64,000 bases of DNA from Legionella septentrionalis. GTDB lineage: Bacteria; Pseudomonadota; Gammaproteobacteria; Legionellales; Legionellaceae. Each line of letters opens with the position of its first letter. The stretch's first letter is position 1. Positions 18,674 to 27,591 of the stretch are shown here, piece after piece. Location of the stretch: positions 24,140 to 88,139 of the forward strand of contig NZ_RZGS01000007.1 in the NCBI RefSeq assembly GCF_003989745.1, written 5' to 3'. A program made the position numbers and the translations under genes. Under the pieces are notes generated by a model that did not search any database, had not been told where the DNA came from, and worked only from the letters and a program-made list of their open reading frames with translations.

Positions 18674-19573
18674 TTATAGTACCTCTTGCCGGACGCCTAA
18701 AACTTCATTGCGAGATAGACCTTCGAAATGGCTCAAAGCCTTTTCAATAAATTCTTCTACGGTTGCTTTAATGTCACTCGCAAATACACCGGTCACACGA
18801 TTGGCAATAATTACACTGATGGATAAACAATGATGTCCCAGCAAACGTCCCAAACCTAAAATTCCAGCCGTTTCCATCTCAAAATTAAGTACTTGATAAT
18901 TAGAATAAGCAAATGCTGCGAGCTTATCTAAAAAAGCCGGGTAAAATAAGGGAATACGCAGCCTTCGCCCTTGTGGCCCATAAAATCCGCCGCAGGTCGC
19001 TGTAATGCCTACACTTCCCATATTCTTAAAATGGTGTAGCAAAGACGTGTCTGCTTCAACCAAATAAAAAGGCCCGCTTTCTCCCTCCATATGAAGCTTC
19101 AACGCTTTTTCAATTTTGGAATGTTCGCTCAATTCGCCCTGATAATAATTAAGCAACGTATCAAAGCCGATGGCAAACCGGCTTAAAATTACATCACCAG
19201 GCTTGCAGGTTTCTTGCAAGCCCCCAGTAGTACCCAAGCGGATGATGGTTAATGATTTTGCTTCCGCGCATGGCATGCGATTTGTTAAATCCACATTGAC
19301 AAGCGCATCGAGCTCATTCATGACAATGTCGATGTTAGGAATGCCGATTCCTGTAGAAATAACACTCAACCGCTGCGGGCCGATGGTGCCCGTATGCGTG
19401 ACAAATTCTCGATGAGCGCGCTTCACCTCCACGCGGTCAAAATGGCGGCTGATTTCTTCTACCCGAGCAGGGTCGCCTACAGTAATGATCAAGTCGCCAA
19501 TTTCTTCCGGCAACAAATCCAAATGGTAAACAGCGCCGCGCTTGTTTAACGGTAATTCAGCAGCTTTAATCAT
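18674..19573 (-). CDS. Nucleoside phosphorylase (uridine phosphorylase-like, PNP_UDP family)
   Basis: A 299-residue member of the PNP/UDP family. The phosphate-binding GDPARV is near the N-terminus, RLGTTGGLQ follows, and the nucleoside-binding FEMETAGILGLG is toward the C-terminus. I start it at 19573 (MIKAAELPLNKRGAVYHLDL) because AGGGA lies just upstream; an ATG at 19717 would add 48 residues not seen in the family. The substrate is most likely uridine or a related nucleoside; AMP nucleosidase or MTA activity cannot be excluded. It is divergent from gltA. Confidence 0.85.
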   Translation of the reverse strand: MIKAAELPLNKRGAVYHLDLLPEEIGDLIITVGDPARVEEISRHFDRVEVKRAHREFVTHTGTIGPQRLSVISTGIGIPNIDIVMNELDALVNVDLTNRMPCAEAKSLTIIRLGTTGGLQETCKPGDVILSRFAIGFDTLLNYYQGELSEHSKIEKALKLHMEGESGPFYLVEADTSLLHHFKNMGSVGITATCGGFYGPQGRRLRIPLFYPAFLDKLAAFAYSNYQVLNFEMETAGILGLGRLLGHHCLSISVIIANRVTGVFASDIKATVEEFIEKALSHFEGLSRNEVLGVRQEVL

Positions 19574-19786
19574 AAAATCCCTATCTATCCGGCAAGAAAT
19601 GTAAAGGTTGTAGTTTTTTTGAAACCTTAAATTTGACTGAGGCTTGTCATTTTTATATAGTTCTGCGCACAAACGCAAGAGACCGTATACGCTATTATAA
19701 AAATGTATTCTTGCCAAGGTGATTTCAAAGCATGCATGCTCATGCTGAACGCTCCGAACTTGCCGTAGAACACATTGAGCCTATAG

Positions 19787-19833
19787 CACTTGTTAACTAC
19801 TTTTTGCGTACAGTGGCTACACTTGTTAACAAG
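19787..19833 (+). repeat. Direct repeat of CACTTGTTAAC upstream of gltA
   Basis: The 11-mer CACTTGTTAAC occurs at 19787-19797 and 19820-19830, 33 bp apart (about three helical turns). The second copy extends into the palindrome CTTGTTAACAAG (19822-19833). Both lie in the divergent region between the nucleoside phosphorylase and gltA, 23-69 nt before the gltA ATG. The spacing suggests paired operator sites or an attenuating leader; this is inference. Confidence 0.5.
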
Positions 19834-19855
19834 CTCTTAACCAACAGGAGTCCAT

Positions 19856-21130
19856 ATGACAAAAAAAACTGCCCAATTAACGTTACCAGGGCAAGAACCA
19901 ATCGAGTTGCCCATTTACAGCCCTACATTAGGCAACGATGTGATTGACATTAACACGCTTGGCTCCCACGGTGTTTTTACTTATGACCAGGGCTTTATGT
20001 CCACGGCATCTTGTGAATCAAAAATTACCTACATCGATGGTGACAAGGGTGTTCTTTTATACCGTGGTTATCCGATTGAACAATTAGCCGAGAAAAAAGA
20101 TTTTCTGGATGTTTGTTATTTATTGTTAAATGGTGAGCTTCCTGGCGCTGAAGAAAAAACAAAATTTAATAATCTGGTGAATAATCACACCATGGTGCAT
20201 CAGCAAATGTATCAATTTTTAAACGGCTTCCGCCGCGATGCCCACCCCATGGCAATCATGGTAGGCATGGTTGGCGCTTTGTCTGCTTTTTACCATGAAT
20301 CAATGGATTTGAATAATCAAAACGATCGCTATATCGCCGCTGTACGTTTAATCGCAAAAGTTCCTACGATGGCCGCCATGAGTTACAAATACTCAATTGG
20401 CCAGCCTTATATGTACCCGCAGAACAAGATGTCTTATGCAGAGAATTTTTTACATATGATGTTCGGTGTCCCCAGCGAGGAAATTATCCCCAATCCTGTC
20501 CTGGTTAAAGCGATGGACACCATTTTCACTTTACATGCTGACCATGAACAAAATGCGTCCACGTCTACCGTGCGCTTGGCCGGCTCTACCGGTGCCAACC
20601 CATTTGCCTGTATCTCTGCTGGCATTGGGGCATTGTGGGGGCCTGCGCATGGCGGAGCCAATGAAGCTTGCCTTAACATGCTAAAGGAAATTGGTGATGT
20701 AAAACGCATTAATGAATACATTAAGCGCGCCAAAGACAAAGATGATCCATTCCGCTTGATGGGCTTTGGACATCGCGTGTACAAGAGTTATGATCCGCGC
20801 GCTAAGGTAATGCGTGAAACCTGCCATAAAGTGTTGGAAGCAGTAGACGCGCATAATGAACCATTATTCAAGCTGGCTATGGAATTGGAACGCATCGCTC
20901 TTGAAGACGATTATTTTATCGAGAAAAAACTCTACCCCAATGTGGATTTTTATTCAGGCATTACCTTAAGTGCCATCGGCATCCCCACCAATATGTTCAC
21001 GGTAATTTTTGCATTAGCCCGTACCGTGGGCTGGATGTCTCATTGGATGGAAATGGCTGCAAATAAATCTAAAATTGGCAGACCTCGTCAGCTTTATACC
21101 GGGCAGAAAAAACGAGACGTGGCTGAATAA
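19856..21130 (+). CDS. gltA: Citrate synthase (type II)
   Basis: Condenses acetyl-CoA and oxaloacetate at TCA-cycle entry. At 424 residues it is of the NADH-sensitive hexameric type found in gammaproteobacteria. The active-site signature [14 protein letters not shown] is present, with the catalytic His in the HGG segment ([10 protein letters not shown]) and Asp in the C-terminal part (YPNVDFYSG). AGGAGT lies 5 nt before the ATG. It is monocistronic, divergent from the phosphorylase gene and followed by a hairpin. Confidence 0.97.
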   Translation: MTKKTAQLTLPGQEPIELPIYSPTLGNDVIDINTLGSHGVFTYDQGFMSTASCESKITYIDGDKGVLLYRGYPIEQLAEKKDFLDVCYLLLNGELPGAEEKTKFNNLVNNHTMVHQQMYQFLNGFRRDAHPMAIMVGMVGALSAFYHESMDLNNQNDRYIAAVRLIAKVPTMAAMSYKYSIGQPYMYPQNKMSYAENFLHMMFGVPSEEIIPNPVLVKAMDTIFTLHADHEQNASTSTVRLAGSTGANPFACISAGIGALWGPAHGGANEACLNMLKEIGDVKRINEYIKRAKDKDDPFRLMGFGHRVYKSYDPRAKVMRETCHKVLEAVDAHNEPLFKLAMELERIALEDDYFIEKKLYPNVDFYSGITLSAIGIPTNMFTVIFALARTVGWMSHWMEMAANKSKIGRPRQLYTGQKKRDVAE

Positions 21131-21143
21131 ATCTAACGTTTAG

Positions 21144-21171
21144 AGAGGCACTCACGAATGTGAGCGCCTCT
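21144..21171. terminator. Hairpin after gltA
   Basis: AGAGGCACTCAC pairs with GTGAGCGCCTCT around a GAAT loop with one mismatch, 13 nt after the gltA stop. The downstream T-run is weak. The next gene converges, so the hairpin could serve both. Confidence 0.7.
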
Positions 21172-21217
21172 TCCATCAACTACAAATTAGCTCCTGCCGA
21201 AATGTCTGCTTTTTAAT

Positions 21218-23176
21218 TTAGTACTGATTAGAGACGTGACCTAAATTGCTACTAAACCCCACATCTTTTGGCTGTTGTTTTTGAGAAAAAAACCCCATGC
21301 TGGAGACATTTGCAGCAGCAAATAAATCATCTTCATTCGAAATGTTTTCTTCGTCCGACTCTTCAGGCGCAAAATTTGTAGTTTCGAGGGCTTCTGGCTG
21401 ATCGTCATTCTCAAAAAATTCATCCGTTTCAAAAATATCAATTATTCCATCTTCCAAGTTTAAGGAAGCAACGCTACTCTCCTCTATTTCCAAAAAGATA
21501 GCGCTGTCATTATTCGCGGCTTCGACATTATCCTCCATCAAGGCAGCAATGGGCTCTTTTATTATTTGTCTGTAATATGCCATATCTTCTGCGGGTAAAT
21601 CTGCTAACTGTTCCAAAGAGATAAATCCTAATTCCTCTTCAAGCACTTGATAATTGTCGATGACAAGCAAAGCCCCTCGCACCCGCATTTGCAACTCATC
21701 AGCTTCTTCCTTGAGAATGGTTTTTTCATAAAGTTTTTTTAAATTTTTATGGAGAAATTCTGCCTTTTTGCAGGCAAGTTTTTTTTCCTCACTGTCTTGC
21801 TCTAATTGAGAACTATAAAACGAAACGACTACACAATCTTCCACCCGGTAATAAGTAAGAGTTTTATGATCGACAACCCCAAAACGTTTTATTGCCTCAT
21901 CATAACTTTCTAAATAATGCTTTTGATAATCGGCATCTTTCTTTTGGGCTTTAAAATGAGCTTCATTCGGGCGTTTAAATCCTGCTAATGCGGCGCGTAC
22001 GCCATTATATTTTGCCAAATTAACAGATTGCTGTCCGGCAAAATTTTGCTCACCCAATTTATATCCCTCTTTGTATCCTTCGCCATACTTAGCATCTCGT
22101 TTGGCCAATCGCTTTTCAGAAATTCCACACCCCAGACGGCTTGCAATATAACCTGATTTAAAGCCTCGGTTATATTCCCTGCTTTCACTAGATAAGGGCA
22201 ACTTTGCCGCATAGCTGGCACGAAAACCATCAAAAAAATCCCGGCCATATTTATCAACCAAATTTTTTTCCGAAAACGCCCATTCATAATTGGCTGCCAA
22301 AGCCCCTGCTCTTTTGCCCCGGTTGTAGTGGGCCTCTTTAGAAGTCGTCTTGCTACTCGTTTCTTTATAACCTTCAAGATAGCCTTTTAACCAGTACTCC
22401 TTATGCTTTTCCAGCAACTTTTCTCTATCAAATTTAGTGTGGACCAAGCCAGCACCTCTACCAGCTTTCTTCCCTCGCCTGTAGTCAGCATCTTTCTTTG
22501 CCAATTTTATGCTGTTCCAACCGTCAATATATCCTAAAACCCAGTCCTCACCTTTTGTCTTTTTTAATGTTTCTAACTGTGCTGCAGTCTTCTCCTTTAC
22601 CCCCCTGTTTTTTCCATCTCTTCCTGAACGATAACCCTTTTGACGAAGGGCACTATTTTTATTAACTTTTTGGGGCACGTCTGCAAAGCTTCCAGTGTGA
22701 TTAGAAATTAGCTTGCGATAGGAAGCTTCCCACTCTTTTGCAAATAAAGGACTGGTAAGTTGCTTTGTAAAAGCTTCAATTTCTTGTTCAGTGAAAAAAT
22801 TCCCTTTCCTTCTTCGAAAGATAAGTCTGGCGGAGTGTTTAGCCCTCTTTTTTTCAGCTTCTATTGCCAAAGTCTCATCCATCCGTTGTGGAGGGTGAGG
22901 TGTAGTATTGGCAACTAACTGAGGTGGTGTAGAACATGCTGCAGGATAAGTTGCATGTTCCATCTCTAAATCCGTGTCAACAAACAAATCTCTTTCAGCG
23001 CGCCCTCTTTTATGGCCACGAGGCTCATGCTCAGAACCAGGAGTTGCGTTTGATGCAGGAACGGATTCGGAATCAAAAATAAAATCTGGTACTTGTGGCG
23101 AAGCCCATATCTCTTGTGGAGATACTTGGATTTGAGGCGCCTCTCTGCGTTGTTTTTTTGCAGGCGGCATATGCAT
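21218..23176 (-). CDS. Unknown 652-residue protein with NLS-like start, five 52-residue repeats and acidic SIM-like C-terminus
   Basis: Not assignable to a known family. It opens MHMPPAKKQRREAP, a basic cluster like a nuclear localisation signal, with a second near HKRGRAERD (55-63). From about residue 178 to 430 there are five repeats of roughly 52 residues. Each has Y-x-RG-x-(K/R)-(A/S)-G at the start (Tyr232, 284, 335; degenerate at 390) and a G-(Y/F)-x-x-(G/S)-(Y/W) pair in the second half. Residues 575-620 are strongly acidic and include GIIDIFETDE (577-586), a SUMO-interacting-like motif, and FLEIEE at 561. There is no signal peptide or membrane segment. The basic start, Gly-Tyr repeats and SIM-like motif resemble the two proteins at 1172-3866 in style, though a clear alignment is not visible. 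Confidence 0.75.
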   Translation of the reverse strand: MHMPPAKKQRREAPQIQVSPQEIWASPQVPDFIFDSESVPASNATPGSEHEPRGHKRGRAERDLFVDTDLEMEHATYPAACSTPPQLVANTTPHPPQRMDETLAIEAEKKRAKHSARLIFRRRKGNFFTEQEIEAFTKQLTSPLFAKEWEASYRKLISNHTGSFADVPQKVNKNSALRQKGYRSGRDGKNRGVKEKTAAQLETLKKTKGEDWVLGYIDGWNSIKLAKKDADYRRGKKAGRGAGLVHTKFDREKLLEKHKEYWLKGYLEGYKETSSKTTSKEAHYNRGKRAGALAANYEWAFSEKNLVDKYGRDFFDGFRASYAAKLPLSSESREYNRGFKSGYIASRLGCGISEKRLAKRDAKYGEGYKEGYKLGEQNFAGQQSVNLAKYNGVRAALAGFKRPNEAHFKAQKKDADYQKHYLESYDEAIKRFGVVDHKTLTYYRVEDCVVVSFYSSQLEQDSEEKKLACKKAEFLHKNLKKLYEKTILKEEADELQMRVRGALLVIDNYQVLEEELGFISLEQLADLPAEDMAYYRQIIKEPIAALMEDNVEAANNDSAIFLEIEESSVASLNLEDGIIDIFETDEFFENDDQPEALETTNFAPEESDEENISNEDDLFAAANVSSMGFFSQKQQPKDVGFSSNLGHVSNQY

Positions 23177-23485
23177 AATAAAGACTCACAATTATAATTT
23201 TTTAACCTGCATTATAATTGATCGATTGACTATTTAAAGTCTTTTGTGATCTTTATATGATCTTTTTGATCATTTAAATTTTATACCTTGCAAGTATTTA
23301 GCTGCTTTTTTATTCAATTTTTCTTTTTTTTAAAAAAATACAAAATAATTCAGTGGCTTAAATATGAGCATAAAATTTTTAAGTTAACAGCAACCGGCTG
23401 CTGCAATTTTGTCCGCATTCTTCACAAAAACAGCAAGAAAAAATTGGTCTATGCTAAAAAAGAAGTTAATTTTATTGACTCGCTT
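23177..23485. other. AT-rich divergent intergenic region
   Basis: About 300 nt between the 652-residue protein gene (minus) and polX (plus). On the minus strand a TATAAT about 30-40 nt before the ATG is the most likely -10 for the repeat protein. A short perfect hairpin, ATGATC-TTTTT-GATCAT (23257-23273), lies inside. The open frame from 23288 to 23485 upstream of polX is low-complexity (Phe/Lys-rich) and lacks similarity to PolX, so I leave it non-coding. Confidence 0.5.
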
Positions 23486-25192
23486 ATGGAAAAAAATAAC
23501 CATGCCATCGCCGCTTTGCTTTATGAGCAAGCAGAAAAATTGCGAGCTTATGGTGACAATCCCTACCGCGCTCGTGCCTTTTCCCGTGCGGCGCGTGTAA
23601 TTGAGAATCTAGATAGGAATATTTATTTGTTACTTGAGGAAAATTTTGATTTAACCACCCTTCCTTCTATTGGCAAAAGTATTGCTGCAGCCATCGAAGA
23701 AATTGTAAAAACCAATAAACTTCCTGCTTGGATGCAAACTCCCCAAAGGAAAATCAATGAATTAGCAAACATCCAGGGACTAGGCACGAACAAAATAAAG
23801 CTGCTCACCGAAAAATATGGCATTCATACTAGAAAAACATTATTGGAAGCTCTCAAGTCTCATGTCATTACTGAATTTACACCGGCTTTCACAGAACAAA
23901 TTAAAGAAGCCATTTTGGCATGCAAACCTAAGGGTAAGTTCATTCGCTTATATCATGCACTGCCAATTGTTAAAGAACTCATTAACAAACTGCAACAGGC
24001 GGATGGCATACAACGCGTAGAATGCAGCGGAGAATTTCGCCGAAAACGTGAATTAATTGAGCATTTAATTGTTTTGGTACAAACAGAAAACGAAGCTCTG
24101 GCAAGCACACTCTGTCATGAATTACCCATGCTTAATTCTGTATTTTCCATGGACGAAAACCATGTGCGGGCAAGCTTGTGGAATGGCGTCCCGGTTGATA
24201 TTTATTTTATCCATCACTCATGCTTTGCTGCTTCCCTTCTCTGGCATACCGGCACTGAAAAACATCTAAAGCAATTACAAAAAATTGCCTGTGAAAAAAA
24301 TGAGGAAATTAAGGAGGCGGGATTATATCGGAATGAGGAATTTATCCCCCTATCATCCGAACATGAACTGTATGCCAGGCTCGGGTTGGCATTCATTGAA
24401 CCAGAGTTACGTGAAGACAGGGGCGAGATTAAAGCGGCGCAACAAAACCGCTTGCCTGAATTAATTGAATTACAGGATATTAAAGGCGATTTACATTCCC
24501 ATACCACTGAAACAGACGGTCGGAATACCTTGGAAACCATGGTAAATGCCGCTTTAGCGCAGGGATATGAATACCTGGCTATCACTGATCACTCCAAACG
24601 ATTAGCCATTACCAATGGCATGGATGAAAAACGTTTGCTAGAACAAATAAAGCAAATTGATAAATTAAACGCAAAATTAAATGGTTTTTTGGTTTTAAAA
24701 TCCATTGAGGTGGATATTCTGGAAGATGGCACCCTGGACTTATCCAATGATATTTTAAAAGAATTGGATATCATTGTCTGTTCCATTCATTCTAAATTCA
24801 GAATTGATGAAAAAAAACAAACTGAGCGCATTTTACGAGCTATGGAAAATCCTTATTTTAATATTTTGGGGCATGCAACGGGAAGGCTAATCCGCTCACG
24901 CCCGCCTTATGCCATAGATATGGATCGCATATTACAGGCAGCCCTTGATAACCATTGTTTTATCGAGTTAAATGCACAGCCTTTTCGTTTGGATATTCAT
25001 GATGAATATTGTAAAAAAGCAAAAGAAAAAGGAGTGAAACTAGCTATTTCCAGTGATGCGCACAGTACGCGGGAACTTAATTTTATGCAGCTTGGAATTG
25101 ATCAAGCACGGCGAGGCTGGTTAGAAAAGGAAAATGTACTCAACACCCGCTCCTGGCCGGAACTCAAGAAACTGTTGAAACAACATCGCTAG
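23486..25192 (+). CDS. PolX-family protein: degenerate polymerase domain plus intact PHP phosphoesterase
   Basis: A 568-residue protein with bacterial PolX layout: helix-hairpin-helix 8-kDa region (about 1-115, with LPSIGKSIAAAIEE and IQGLGTNKIK), a Pol beta-like region (about 150-310), and a C-terminal PHP domain (from about 333). I start at 23486 (MEKNNHAIAALLYEQAE); an upstream ATG at 23288 adds a non-conserved tail. In the palm, the GS-x-RR-x-x-E-x-x-x-D-x-D motif reads SGEFRRKRELIEHLIVLV: both catalytic Asp of the DxD pair are replaced (His193, Ile195), although a third Asp (VPVDIYF) remains. The PHP metal ligands DLHSH, TDHS and SSDAHS are intact. I expect a nuclease/phosphoesterase without polymerase activity. 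Confidence 0.88.
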   Translation: MEKNNHAIAALLYEQAEKLRAYGDNPYRARAFSRAARVIENLDRNIYLLLEENFDLTTLPSIGKSIAAAIEEIVKTNKLPAWMQTPQRKINELANIQGLGTNKIKLLTEKYGIHTRKTLLEALKSHVITEFTPAFTEQIKEAILACKPKGKFIRLYHALPIVKELINKLQQADGIQRVECSGEFRRKRELIEHLIVLVQTENEALASTLCHELPMLNSVFSMDENHVRASLWNGVPVDIYFIHHSCFAASLLWHTGTEKHLKQLQKIACEKNEEIKEAGLYRNEEFIPLSSEHELYARLGLAFIEPELREDRGEIKAAQQNRLPELIELQDIKGDLHSHTTETDGRNTLETMVNAALAQGYEYLAITDHSKRLAITNGMDEKRLLEQIKQIDKLNAKLNGFLVLKSIEVDILEDGTLDLSNDILKELDIIVCSIHSKFRIDEKKQTERILRAMENPYFNILGHATGRLIRSRPPYAIDMDRILQAALDNHCFIELNAQPFRLDIHDEYCKKAKEKGVKLAISSDAHSTRELNFMQLGIDQARRGWLEKENVLNTRSWPELKKLLKQHR

Positions 25193-25373
25193 GCCATCTA
25201 AAGCCCAATGTCTTTAATGCATGCATTCGTCCTGTTTAAATAAAACGAAAATAGGCAAACGCTATGGCAATCATGCAGTAACCGCTGTGCAACTACATCG
25301 TATTTATTTGAGAGCAAAATAAAGAAACAAAATGATCTAAAATTAAATAATAGGATTATTTTGTGAGATGATA

Positions 25374-26174
25374 ATGTTTTCATTGCATGACATACAATTA
25401 AGATATGCTCAAAAACAACAAGAAATAAAATTAATCAGAAATGAAATCAAAAGCGCAGTAAATGCCATATTAGAGCTGGAGGGGAAAAGTCATTTTCCAG
25501 AAACGCTAAATCCGTTAATGAGTCAGGCAGAAAAAGTTTCGCATCATAAAGCGGAAAATGATGACGACATCAGTCAGCTTATGGCAGCCGCAGGGGAAGC
25601 ACTGGCAATTATCCCCGAAGAAATAGAGAAAATTAACAACGCTATTCCTGAAAATGAAAACAATAAACGTCAGCTAGAACTTAAAAAAAATAAAAAACAA
25701 CAATCGTTCACGGCAATTGAGAAAGAAATATCATTAGTAAAGAGCGAACTAAAGAACCTGGTGTCTCCTGCTGTACCCACTTCTTTTGAAAAATTTATAG
25801 CCGATAAAAATCCAGGTTTTCTAAAGTCGCTTGTACTTTTCTTTATTCCGCAAAAATTTATTACTGCCGCACAGGCAAAATGTGTTGCTGAGGAAGTCTA
25901 TGAGTCAACCAAAATTTCCTTTGAACACTCGATAAAATCACTGCAGGAAAAATTGGTAACCCAAAAAAAACAATTCGACCATCTTTCGCAGGCAATGGGC
26001 ACTGCTGAAAAGCAGATAAAAGCAGCTCCAGTACAAATCAAAAAATTAAAGCGTCTAGAGGAACAAATAAAGGCCCTTAAAACCGCTTGCGAGAAGCTGC
26101 CTCTTCCTGAAAGGAGTTTGGATAATGCGGCAGAAAAAGATAATGAGCTATTTTCAAATTTCCAACCTTTTTAG
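25374..26174 (+). CDS. Unknown coiled-coil protein
   Basis: A protein of about 266 residues, rich in Lys/Glu/Gln heptad-like stretches (residues about 5-30, 75-125 and 170-235). A hydrophobic patch NPGFLKSLVLFFIPQKF lies near the middle. It is unlike any family I recognise. An ATG two codons upstream (25368) is equally possible; GAG lies 6 nt before the one chosen. It is AT-rich relative to the housekeeping genes. It is monocistronic, with no terminator seen on either side. The gap to the next gene (26175-26346) holds only a weak 6-bp hairpin at 26257-26273. A translocated-protein role is only a guess from context. Confidence 0.72.
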   Translation: MFSLHDIQLRYAQKQQEIKLIRNEIKSAVNAILELEGKSHFPETLNPLMSQAEKVSHHKAENDDDISQLMAAAGEALAIIPEEIEKINNAIPENENNKRQLELKKNKKQQSFTAIEKEISLVKSELKNLVSPAVPTSFEKFIADKNPGFLKSLVLFFIPQKFITAAQAKCVAEEVYESTKISFEHSIKSLQEKLVTQKKQFDHLSQAMGTAEKQIKAAPVQIKKLKRLEEQIKALKTACEKLPLPERSLDNAAEKDNELFSNFQPF

Positions 26175-26346
26175 GGCTGAGTTTTATGCACCTCCTGCCC
26201 CTTGGAATTTCCCTGAGCACTGCAACAAATAGATAAACTTACTTTGATTCGCGTAAGTGCCATTGACTGGCACAAATTTGCAATAAATGGAAAGAACTCC
26301 AAATAAATCAGGGCGACAGTATTAAACACCTGCGCTACCCTGTGAA

Positions 26347-27516
26347 TTAGAAGCCCTTAGGGATCAATTGGCTGTAGGTAGAAGATTTTTCTTCATCCAA
26401 GGAAATTTTGCCTTTTTTTCGATAGCCAAAGAAAAACTTGATATCCGTGTATGAAGAACTTTGTTCAACACCTGCTAATTGGTTTAATTTCTGTTGTTTA
26501 TCATAAACATATTGCTGAATCATAGTTTCTTTTAAGTCATGAAGTTGTTGGCTCGTAAAGTCTGCAATTTTTCCACGGCATTCAATGGAAAATGGATTGT
26601 TTTCCAATTTAATGAAGCAGGCTTGTGGTGAATTCTCAGTTAAAATCAAGGATAGATCCGCCACACAAAAGATAGCAGCCACCGAATTACATATGAGTTT
26701 AGGTGAGAGGAATTCTTTCGTTGCACTATTATCAATCTGATGCAAACCATTGTATCCCCAGCCAAAAAGTTCTCCATGACGAGTTAAAGCCAATACATGA
26801 TAGTCACCGGTCACAATCGCTTTGATATTGTCTAAACCCGCAACCGGCATAAATTTACCCGGTTCTCCTGGGCGTCCTAATTGCCCGGAACTATTATCAC
26901 CACAGGTATAAACGTTACCTGCGTTGGTGAGTATGACGCTAAAGGAAAGTCCGGCAGCCATGGAAACAATTTCTTCGCCAGCAAAATTTTCTGCTGATAT
27001 TTTTTTAGGAGTGGTAATTGTTTGTTCATTCCCCAATCCTAATTGGCCACGACTATTGTTGCCCCAAACATATAATTCATTATGAATGGTTAAAGCAAGA
27101 TTGTGGAAAACTCCTGCTGCAATCAATTTGACGCCTGGATTTTTGCCTGCTAAAAATTTTATTTCCTTAAAAATACCAGTTTTATCAATTCCAGCTATCC
27201 CAAGCTGATGAAAATGATTGCTTCCTGCAGCGTATAATTTACCCTTGCAGGATAAAATAATCGTGTGGTGAGCGCCTAGGGCAACATTGCATATTGCAGC
27301 AGTTGTTTTGATTTCTTGCAGTCCATTTATCCTACCTTGACTACCTGCTCCCAATTGTCCAAATAAGTTATATCCTGATGCGAAAATTTCTCCCCGAGAA
27401 GTTATATGAAACTCAGAATGCTTTTCCTTTCTTATAATCCTGTAAAAAGGTAAAGGCGCTAGTGGAAGGCCCATCGAGGCATCAGGATTTATCTCATCTT
27501 TTGTTATTGATTTCAT
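26347..27516 (-). CDS. RCC1-repeat protein, eukaryote-like; effector candidate
   Basis: A 389-residue protein with at least five RCC1 beta-propeller repeats in residues about 35-270. Each has the form L-x-x-x-G-x-(L/V)-(Y/F)-x-x-G-x-N-x-x-x-QLG (for example ELYVWGNNSRGQLGLGN and NVYTCGDNSSGQLG); a sixth is degenerate. Five to six blades is short of the seven in eukaryotic RCC1. In Legionella, RCC1 proteins such as LegG1 are Dot/Icm effectors that activate Ran GTPase. Residues 300-389 are helical and charged, with a Glu/Ser-rich C-terminal end, as often seen in translocated proteins. There is no signal peptide. It may be co-transcribed with the deaminase-like gene 75 nt upstream. Confidence 0.87.
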   Translation of the reverse strand: MKSITKDEINPDASMGLPLAPLPFYRIIRKEKHSEFHITSRGEIFASGYNLFGQLGAGSQGRINGLQEIKTTAAICNVALGAHHTIILSCKGKLYAAGSNHFHQLGIAGIDKTGIFKEIKFLAGKNPGVKLIAAGVFHNLALTIHNELYVWGNNSRGQLGLGNEQTITTPKKISAENFAGEEIVSMAAGLSFSVILTNAGNVYTCGDNSSGQLGRPGEPGKFMPVAGLDNIKAIVTGDYHVLALTRHGELFGWGYNGLHQIDNSATKEFLSPKLICNSVAAIFCVADLSLILTENSPQACFIKLENNPFSIECRGKIADFTSQQLHDLKETMIQQYVYDKQQKLNQLAGVEQSSSYTDIKFFFGYRKKGKISLDEEKSSTYSQLIPKGF

Positions 27517-27591
27517 GTAATTTCTAATATGTAAAGCGGCAATAATGCCATAAAATACATAGCCTTAATATTTAGCTTATCTATTAAATTA

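Noticed and set aside
23257..23273. ATGATC-T5-GATCAT hairpin as a terminator
   Set aside because: A 6-bp AT-rich stem between two divergent genes; no transcript would need to end there.
23288..23485. N-terminal extension of the PolX frame
   Set aside because: The extra 66 residues are low-complexity Phe/Lys-rich and do not resemble PolX, whose N-terminus starts at MEKNNHAIAALLYEQAE.
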